Assembly: GCF_042477335.2 (NCBI RefSeq)
Contig: NC_091254.1
Coordinates: 99,411,001 to 99,475,000 of the forward strand
Source of the DNA: Ovis canadensis
Taxonomy: Eukaryota; Chordata; Mammalia; Artiodactyla; Bovidae
DNA: 64,000 bases
Direction: 5' to 3'
Shown: positions 56,845-64,000 of the stretch, one piece after another
Layout: the number at the start of each line of letters is the position of its first letter
How positions within the stretch are numbered: the first letter of the stretch is position 1
The notes under the pieces: model-generated
Database searches by the model: none
What the model was told of the DNA's origin: nothing
The model's input: the letters and a program-made list of their open reading frames with translations, nothing else
Translations under genes and position numbers: made by a program

Positions 56845-57480
56845 AACATGTAAATGGGGACAGAGTAGTGTAATGAGCCTTCATGTACCGCCACCCAACT
56901 TCAATAATTCAATAATCCATAAGGGTTTTGCCTGCCCTTCCCACCCTCCCCCTTCCTGTCCCCAGCAAATCCCCAAAGGCATGTTTTTTGTGTAAATATT
57001 CCTCCTACGGATCTTTAAAATTGAAGGAATCGTTTTCTAAAGATCATGATTACATAGTCACTCCTAAAAATGTAACAATACTTCCTTCAGCTCAATTCAG
57101 CTCAGCTCAGTCGCTCAGTCGTGTCCGACTCTGCGACCCCATGAATCGCAGCACGCCAGGCCTCCCTGTCCATCACCAACTCCCGGAGTTCACTCAGACT
57201 CACATCCATCGAGTCCGTGATGCCATCCAGCCATCTCATCCTGGGTCGTCCCCTTCTCCTCCTGCCCCCAATCCCTCCCAGCATCAGTGTCTTTTCCAAT
57301 GAGTCAGCTCTTCCCATCAGGTGGCCAAAGCATTGGAGCTTCAGCTTTAGCATCCTTCCTTCCAATGAACACCCAGGGCTGATCTCCTTTAGGATGGACT
57401 GGTTGGATCTCCTTGCAATAATTCCTTAGTATCATGACATACCTGGCCATTGTTGAAATTTTCTGCTTGTCTCATTTAAC
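56845..57480. mobile_element. Old LINE-like fragment interrupted by a Bov-A SINE
   Basis: Left part 56845-57087 has ACAGAGTAGTGTAATGAGCC, CACCCAACTTCAATAATTC and CACTCCTAAAAATGTAACAA. The right part from 57416 continues with AATTCCTTAGTATCATGAC and TTGTTGAAATTTTCTGC. The same word order occurs at 20790-21055. Probably an L1M 3' region; the family is uncertain. Confidence 0.5.
57088..57415 (-). mobile_element. Bov-A2 / BovB-type SINE with target-site duplication
   Basis: Antisense: CAGCTCAGTCGCTCAGTCGTG, ATGAATCGCAGCACGCCAGG, CAGCATCAGTGTCTTTTCC, ending GGATCTCCTTG. It is flanked by CAATACTTCCTT (57076-57087) and CAATAATTCCTT (57416-57427), a 12-bp duplication with one mismatch. Confidence 0.94.
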
Positions 57481-57497
57481 GTCGAGTATCTGACTTA

Positions 57498-57720
57498 TGG
57501 GGCTTCCGATGTGGCCCTAGTGGTAAAGAGCCCGCCTGCCAACGCAGGAGATGCAAGAGATGTGGGCTCTGTCCCTGGGTCGGGAAGATCCCCCGGAGGA
57601 AAGTTCGGCAACTCCCTTCAGTGCTCTTGCCTGGAGAATCCCACAGACAGAGGAGCCTGGTGGGCTCCTGTCCATGGGGGTCGCAAAGAGTCGGACACGA
57701 CTGAGTGACTTAGCACACAC
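57498..57720 (+). mobile_element. Bov-tA SINE
   Basis: Sense: GGGGCTTCCGATGTGGCCC head, GTAAAGAGCCCGCCTGCC, CTGGGTCGGGAAGATCCCCC, TGCCTGGAGAATCCCACAG and GTCGGACACGACTGAGTGAC, followed by an A/T-rich tail. Confidence 0.94.
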
Positions 57721-58827
57721 TTATCTTACAGAGATCATAAATAAATATATTTTTCAGTTTAAAAAATAAAGTTTGCTCATGCAGGATCAGAAGAGGCTCC
57801 CCACATGGTGCCGGTCGGCATGTATCCTCCTTCTCCGTCAGCAGGTCCTGCTGTGTTTCTTTCCTCATCACTATTCATTCACTGAGGAAACAGTCATTGA
57901 TCTACAGGGCTTCCCTGTTCGAGGATCTCCCCCAGGTGCGTTCCAGAGCTCTAGTCCAGCACACCCCGCTGTGCTTCCTGTGAAGTGTGCCTAGACCTGG
58001 GGCGCAGCGGATCCCGGTCCCCCTGGGGGAGGCACAGTGACCCCCAGGCGCCTCTTCTCCTGGGAGGTCAGGAGACCAGAAAGGCCCGACCGCTTCCATC
58101 CTTGCAGTGTGGCGGCGGCCGCTGCTCCGTGTCAGGACACAGGCGTACATTCCGGGTTGGCGCGCGGTCCTGTTGCCGTTCTGACTCCTCACCGCTGGTC
58201 CGTAAGCTGGAGCGCCTCTGTAAGAAGAGAAATTCCTCTCACGGTAGCAGGCTGCCCGGGGTGCGGTTTATATCAGAAACTTGGGATGAATATTTGACAC
58301 CCTCCCTTCATTTACTAGTTTTCAAAATAGCAAATTTTCCATTAGCGTCCTCCAGGGTGCCAGTTGATTTTGTTCAGCTTTATGAAGGGCTCGGCTCACG
58401 GATTAAACACGTGTCGGGTTTTTCACCCCCTGCGGTTACGACATTTTGAGGATCAAATTGTCTCTTCCTTGGTCAACAGAAGCCTCCTTAATTCGGCTGC
58501 TTCAGTAACGGGTGACGAAATGTCCCAGGGTCATCTGGTAAACGTCCAGATCAGGGCGGCTGTTTCTCCGTGAGACACTCCATTTCAAGACCACAGTGTG
58601 GCCCCTGCATACACCCACATACACATGTGACATGCTACGTCCGGGCTCCCTCCAACATGTATCATGTCAGTCTTCAATGAAAAAGTCACGAGGCAATATC
58701 CAAAAGCCACCGCTAAATCCATCACGTTCAGGTTCGTCTCAGCACTGATTGGCTAATCTCTCCGCAGACGTGAGACAGACGCCGCGGTCACTGTCGGTGG
58801 GTGTTTTGCTTCGTCTTGTTTTGTCTT
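57721..58827. other. Single-copy noncoding DNA
   Basis: 58330-58560 is complex and moderately AT-rich (GATTTTGTTCAGC, GGATTAAACACGTG, GGATCAAATTGTC) and might be constrained. No gene or transposon recognised. Confidence 0.35.
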
Positions 58828-58925
58828 GTTGTTCGGTAGCTCAGTCGTGTCCAGCTCTTTGCAGCCCCCTGGACTGCAGCACGCCGGCCTTCCCTGTCCT
58901 TCACCGTCTCCTGGAGTTAAGTCAT
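58828..58925 (-). mobile_element. Bov-A fragment
   Basis: Antisense GTAGCTCAGTCGTGTCCAGC, GACTGCAGCACGCCGGCC and CTTCACCGTCTCCTGGAG, a truncated Bov-A unit. Confidence 0.88.
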
Positions 58926-60954
58926 GGAAATACTCAAGCCTGCGCTCTCCCAGGCATGTCAGTCATCAAGGTGTGGTCACAGGGTCATTACAATCGAAGC
59001 GCCAGGATAAGAGCTGAGTGGTGGCAGGTTCAGGCCTCGAAGAGCCTTGTCAAGGTCGGTTCACGGGTCTTCAAGAGACCCTTGAACTTCTGTGCTTTCC
59101 CTTCTGTGCTGAGAATCTGTCCCAGGCCAGCCCCGTTTGGTCAGCAGTGGACCGGTCGGTGCTTGAGGGTATAGAGCGGGGCCTGGGGTGGGGCCTCCAG
59201 GAGAGGACAGGCAAGAAGGGGTGACCGAGGGTCTGCACTCCAGCTCAGCGCCGACACTCGTGGGACCCCAGGTGGCACAGCCCAGCTGGACAGGACTGAG
59301 GACCCAGCATGCTGGCGTCCGACACGCCCTGGGCCCCAGCCCATCACTGCGACGTCCCCAACGACCGTGGGAGGCTGCGATGACCACAGCGTTACTTATG
59401 GTTTGTTCTGTGCTCCTTCCGGGCGGGACAGCGAGGGACCACTCAGTTCTGAGTCCGGCGTGGAAGGCCGTCAGGAGGCTCCCACTGCCCGCTCTGCAGG
59501 CCAGGGCCAGGCGGTTTGAGGGGAGGCTGGTCTGCTGGCTCCGGGGACAGCGGTGTGGAGACTGTGCCTTACATCCACGCCGCACGTGGGGCAGGAGCCG
59601 GGCCAGGCCCTTCAGGTCCTGCAGAAACAGAGGCTCTCAGACGACCACGCCCTGCAGGCCCACACGCCAGGACCCGCAGGCCAGCTTGTGGCGTGGGGGG
59701 CAGGCCTCCAGCTGCGGAGGGGGAGGGCGGTGGCTTGTGCAAAGAGCACGCTGGCCCACGATTGTCACACGTACTAAGAAACGCCACCACCACGGCAAGA
59801 GCGGCTCAGCACCTCATCAGGGCACCCACTGAACATGACACCTGGCCACGTCCAGGAAGACCACCGTTTCCCAGGAAACAGTGAGGCCGTTTCCTGCCCC
59901 TTTTTCCCTACTTCCCCTCTGTGCAGGCGGGGTAAGGTAGGCCCAGGGTGACCCCAGGGAGGGTGGTGGGCGTGGGGGCGATGGATGTGAACCCCGAGCA
60001 TGCAGGCATGGCCGGACCCAGGCACACAGCACCAACACGCCTTCACAGGACTCCCAGCAAGCCCGGCACTGGCGCGGGGCGCAGGGAAGGGTTACAGAAC
60101 AGCTTACTATCTGTAAGTCACGCAGCGAGAAGATAAACATTAGCAAGGGCTTCAGTGGACTCCATGGCAGCGTATGGATCGGAAGCCAGAACCCGAGCCA
60201 GCCTGTGGATTGGCCAGGATTCTCTGAGCTCCCCCCACCGGCATAACCATCACAGGTTCAGGGGAACAAGACCTGGATTGTTGTAAAACTCGACACAATG
60301 AACTTGACAGGCAGCCAGATTTCTGTTTTCAGCCAGGTTCAGGTTACAGTAATCTCATTATTATGCTTGAAAGGGGACTAGTAACGGCATCTCAGGTGGC
60401 ACGCGGGCTCTGCCCGACTTCCCTTGATTACCTGGCCCAGCGAGGCTCAGATTTCAACCACTTCTCCCGCAGAAGCAATCATCCGATCGCCCGCAAGCCT
60501 CTCCCTGCCATCAGTGGTTCTGACGGGTCAAGCATCGAATTAACCGTTTAGCCCTGATCCCCCCATGAAAATACTGCCCTTATTAAAAAGCAATTTACTT
60601 CTCAACTGCTGTCAGAGGGGCGACGGGCCTGTGTGCAGGCAGCACTGGTTAGGCGTGTCCGTGTTCCTTCCACCGCACAGAGGCACACCAGCGCCGGCGT
60701 CTCAGCAGAGTCGTGCTGTCCCGGTTGCGCCCATCGTCTGGAGGAGAACAGCGCTTGGAGAACAGAACACTTGCGGTATTTCACACTCTGTTCAAACACG
60801 GTGAAGCCTGACAAAGGCTGGGTGGGCTATTAATTGGAAAAACACTTCTACTGGAAAGCGCCTCAGCGGGCAAGATGTCCTGAGACCCGTGGTTCTGCGG
60901 TGTTCGTGGTTTGGGCTGCAGCCTTGCCACACTCCATCTGAGCTTCGTGTAGAC
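58926..60954. other. Single-copy noncoding DNA
   Basis: 58990-60110 is GC-rich with overlapping frames judged compositional. 60290-60560 is complex and contains CAGTAATCTCATTATTATGC, CTTGATTACC, GAAGCAATCATCC and GAATTAACC words, a weak candidate for conservation. Confidence 0.35.
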
Positions 60955-61190
60955 ACCCCTGCGCTTAAAACAGAAAACCAACAAGGACCGACTGAAGAGC
61001 CCAGGGAACTCTGCTCGATGTCCTGTGGCAGCCTGGATGGGAGGGGGTTTGGGGGAGAGTGGATACATGTGTATGGATGGCTGAGTCCCTTCACTGTCCA
61101 CCTGAAGCCACCAGAACGTTGTCTGTTAATCGGCTATGCCCCAATACAAAATAAAAAGTTTCTTTTTTTTTTGTTTTAAAAAAAAAAAAG
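60955..61190 (+). mobile_element. L1 3' end, bovid type
   Basis: Sense orientation with GGAGAGTGGATACATGTGTAT, GGCTGAGTCCCTTCACTGTCC, TTAATCGGCTATGCCCCAAT and ACAAAATAAAAAGTTTC, then a T-rich/A-rich tail. Only the 3' UTR end is present. Confidence 0.88.
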
Positions 61191-62094
61191 GTCTGATCTG
61201 AAAACTAAATCGATAGACAAGGGCTTGGGGAGATGGACCACAACGTTCTTCACAATCTAGGGTGCACAGCCCCCTGGAAACGCACCTGTGAATGAGGGCT
61301 GTCTAACTTGACACCCACCCACAAACACCCAGCAGCCAGGGTTTTTGCTTCTGCGTCTCGTGCAGGAGCTCTGGTGTGGGCGCGCCTGCTCTCCCTAGTG
61401 TTATCAGCTTTCTGGGAAAGTGGGGGCTCCTCACCAGTGGCACCAAGTATCAGCGACTTCGCTGCTGCAGCTGAAGCCAGGGCGGTGTCCACCAGAGCCC
61501 CAGGAGGTGCCCAGTGGGAGCCCAGGTTGGCACCTGCTCGCCACGGAGCACAGAGGGCTCCACCTGGCTCAGGGCTGCATGGGTGATCCTGCACTTCACT
61601 CAAGGTTGCCTTCCGCTTATCCCAAAGCTGGTGGAAGAGGCTGGCCAGCAGACACAGCTCTGTGTTGCCCCATATCTTCCAGATCTTTGGGGTCTCAGCA
61701 GTCAAGGTGGGGGAGGAGATGTCCTCTAACTCTGGGGAGCCCAGAACAAGAGGCTAACGACTTTGCTGACCCCAGTCGGGTGCCCCTGGACTGTCTACCC
61801 AGGAGCTCAGAATCCACTATTTGGGGGGTCCTGCCACCCAGACAGGGGCAAGGCTGAGCTTTCAGACCCTTGCCTCACCTGAAGCCAGGGCAGTGTCCCC
61901 GCTTCCCACACCTGCACCAAAGGCTGGCGCTCTCCGGGAGCCAGGGGTGCCCGCAAGGAGCTCAGAAGCGGCCCCTTCGGGGCAGTGGTGCTTCTGCACA
62001 TGAATCACGTATCTTTATCATCTCTGCGTCTGCCCCAGGAAACCACAGCAAGCCACCTCTGCCAGCTAAGAGTCGCCTTGAGCAGACTGAAAGA
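61191..62094. other. Single-copy noncoding DNA
   Basis: Balanced to GC-rich; nothing recognised. Confidence 0.4.
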
Positions 62095-62470
62095 GAACAC
62101 TCCTGTTTGTGGACAGTCTAACACTGGAGTCGCAGACTGAGCTGTCCCCCACCCCCCAGACTCAAAGGCATGCCCTAACTGAAGCCCCAGCTCCCAGCAG
62201 GACGGGGTTTGGAGGTGGGCCTCCAGGTGGTAATCAGGTTTGGATGAGGGGCAGGCCTTCACGATGGGATCAAGAAGGGACCCAGGATCTGTCTCCCTCT
62301 CTCTCCCACATGAGGACAGATTCATCTGTGAACAAGGAAGCGGGCCCTCACAGGGACCCAAAGCTTGGACTTGCCAGCCTCCAGAGCATGAACCCCTGCT
62401 GTTTAAGCCCCCAGGCTACGGGACCTTGTCAGGTCAGCCCAGGACCACTGACATCCCTGGTGACAGGCAG
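62095..62470 (+). mobile_element. MLT1-like LTR relic (ERVL-MaLR)
   Basis: Shows GTCCCCCACCCCCCAGACTC, TGCCCTAACTGAAGCCCC, TTTGGAGGTGGGCCTCCAGG, TGGACTTGCCAGCCTCCAGAG and TGCTGTTTAAGCCCCCAGG, the order of words of an ancient mammalian MaLR solo LTR. No internal retroviral coding sequence is attached. Confidence 0.65.
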
Positions 62471-63339
62471 CTGGACAAGAGGAGCACCCTAACCTTCCTC
62501 TTTAGAAGACACGGCACCTTTACACGGACACGGAAAGAAAAAAGCGTGTCTGTTTTCAGACAATTTAACTGTCTTGTGTACAGATCAGCTTCAACGTGAG
62601 GAGACAGAGGGTATCAGCCTGAGCTGTTGTCGCAGCGTATTTTCGGCAGTGGAATATTAATATGAAGTATGGGAGTGGGTGAGCTTATGCCAGGATGAGG
62701 TTATTAATAAGAACAATGCTCCACAGCTGCCTGGCGCTTTTATCCGAGAAGAGGTTTACAAAACCAAGCCCGCAGGAAACAAATCCTCACGACTCCCACC
62801 TGCACACTGAAGGGAGGCTGAACTCAGCTCCAGAGACAGGAGAAGAGCAGCAGCAGCTTGGCAAGGTCACGCGTCAAGGTCGCAGGAGAGCCGGGACGGC
62901 CGTGGAGTGCCTGCGCGAGGCCTGCGGTGCTGTCCTGGGCGAGACGCTCGAGGGCGCTTAGCCGCCAGGAGTCAAGGCCTCCGGGGCAGCCCCGAACGCG
63001 CTGCTTCTACAGTGCCTCCGAATGCTTCCCGATTCCAGGATGTTTTCCTTCTGGGCAGCAGTCACCTCCGTGTCCCCCCAGTGGGGCACGGCAGGGGCAG
63101 GACTGAAGGGGAACCGCATGCTGAGTGCCACGGCCTCAGTTCACCGCGACAGCACCTCCTGCGCGGGCGGCGTGCAGACCCCATTTCCAGAGAGGCCAGC
63201 CAGGCGCCAAGCAAGGGGAACGATCTCCCCAGGATTCCACACTCAGGAGTGTCTGCTCAGTCAGGGGACTGGAAAACGAAAGTCGTTAAGTCAAGTAAGA
63301 GAAATTCCAGCACTAGACTTGAGTGGACGGGCCCCGTGA
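62471..63339. other. Single-copy noncoding DNA
   Basis: 62690-62780 has GGTTATTAATAAGAACAATGC (homeodomain and SOX-like AACAATG) and is a weak candidate element. 62850-63200 is GC-rich. No gene recognised. Confidence 0.35.
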
Positions 63340-63580
63340 TGGGACTCAGTTCAGCCCAGTCGCTCAGTCGTGTCCAACTCTTTGAGACCCCATGGACTGC
63401 AGCATGCCAGGCCTCCCTGTCCTTTACTATCTCCTGGGGCTTGATCAAACTTATGTCCGTGGAGTCGGGGATGCCATCCAACCATCTCATCCTCTGTCGT
63501 CCCCTTCCATCTTTCCCAGCATCAGGGCCTTTTCCAGTGAGTCAGTTCTTCACATCAGGCGACCGCAGCACTGAAGTCAT
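63340..63580 (-). mobile_element. Bov-A2 / BovB-type SINE, truncated
   Basis: Antisense: CAGCCCAGTCGCTCAGTCGTG, CCATGGACTGCAGCATGCC, GGGATGCCATCCAACCATC, CATCAGGGCCTTTTCCAGTG and a worn right end. Confidence 0.93.
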
Positions 63581-64000
63581 AGTACTAGAGCCTTTAAAAC
63601 GAGAGGAAGAGCCGAGCGCTCTGCCTGCAGCCGCAGGCTCCTGCCCCAGAAAGGCCATGAGGACCCAGCGAGAGGGCGTTGTCTGCCCGGAGGACGGGGC
63701 TCACTGAGACCAGGACGTGCCTCTTCGTGGGACTCGGCGGTATTCGGGGGTGAGGGACTAGTCTGGGCTCCTCTCTAACCACACACACTCACTAAGGGTC
63801 ACTGTCACGAGAGGGGTCTTGGACCTCCTGCAGAACCCAGAGCTTTATTTCTGATTGAGAAAGGGGTAAGGGAGAGCAAGCTGATGGTAAATGCACTTTC
63901 AGTTGCTTGACAGCCCACAGAATTCAATACCTTATACATTTTCATCCTGGGTTTTATGCTGTTCATGTTTTAACCAACAGAATGCAAAAGCATTGTCTGT
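63581..64000. other. Single-copy noncoding DNA to window end
   Basis: No recognised repeat or gene in the last 420 bases. Confidence 0.4.

Noticed and set aside
57498..57560. tRNA gene suggested by tRNA-like words
   Set aside because: The tRNA-like words are the head of a Bov-tA SINE and do not form a complete tRNA; the same holds for the other Bov-tA and CHR copies.

Overview
This is a ruminant (pecoran artiodactyl: cattle, sheep, goat or a relative) nuclear genome window. The evidence is many Bov-tA and Bov-A SINEs, several BovB (RTE) LINE fragments including one with a readable reverse transcriptase, CHR-type tRNA SINEs and L1 tails of bovid type. Nothing suggests prokaryotic, organellar or plasmid DNA. 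The exact species cannot be decided from the sequence alone.

The only protein-coding gene I can support is SOX1, at the left edge: an intact single-exon SRY-box transcription factor (85-1200, + strand) with the last 84 bases of its 5' flank and its 3' UTR. Its promoter lies outside the window. The other ~60 kb behaves as the 3' gene desert of a developmental regulator. In human the corresponding interval (13q34) holds long noncoding transcripts such as SOX1-OT. I see no splice-supported gene here, but a noncoding transcript cannot be excluded by reading.

Layout: 0-6 kb is SOX1, its UTR and a second very GC-rich CpG island with G-tracts (4.6-5.96 kb). 6-25 kb is single-copy DNA with SINEs, an old L1 interrupted by other repeats (14.1-17.5 kb) and a 20-bp minisatellite (20.2 kb). 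25-36 kb looks like the regulatory core: low in repeats, CpG islands at 29.1-30.8 kb, and AT-rich blocks with homeodomain-, SOX- and POU-like words at 26.5-27.2, 30.0-30.2, 31.1-31.6 and 34.7-35.6 kb. 33-41 kb carries three tandem-repeat oddities: a TGTGCACA-rich minisatellite, a short interstitial telomeric tract flanked by direct repeats, and a 38-bp minisatellite with no stop codon in any frame. 43-53 kb is rich in SINEs and has a BovB copy with an inverted 5' part plus a CCCCT tract. 55.8-56.6 kb is another AT-rich candidate conserved block. 57-64 kb mixes SINEs, an L1 tail, an MLT1-like LTR relic and single-copy DNA.

The likely logic is one neural-progenitor transcription factor followed by dispersed candidate enhancers in repeat-punctuated noncoding DNA. 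The enhancer calls are inferences from composition and motif words and need alignment to confirm. I found no convincing undescribed multi-gene system. The best leads are the candidate regulatory blocks, one 240-codon open frame (25666-26388), the telomeric tract, the stop-free minisatellite and the inverted BovB.
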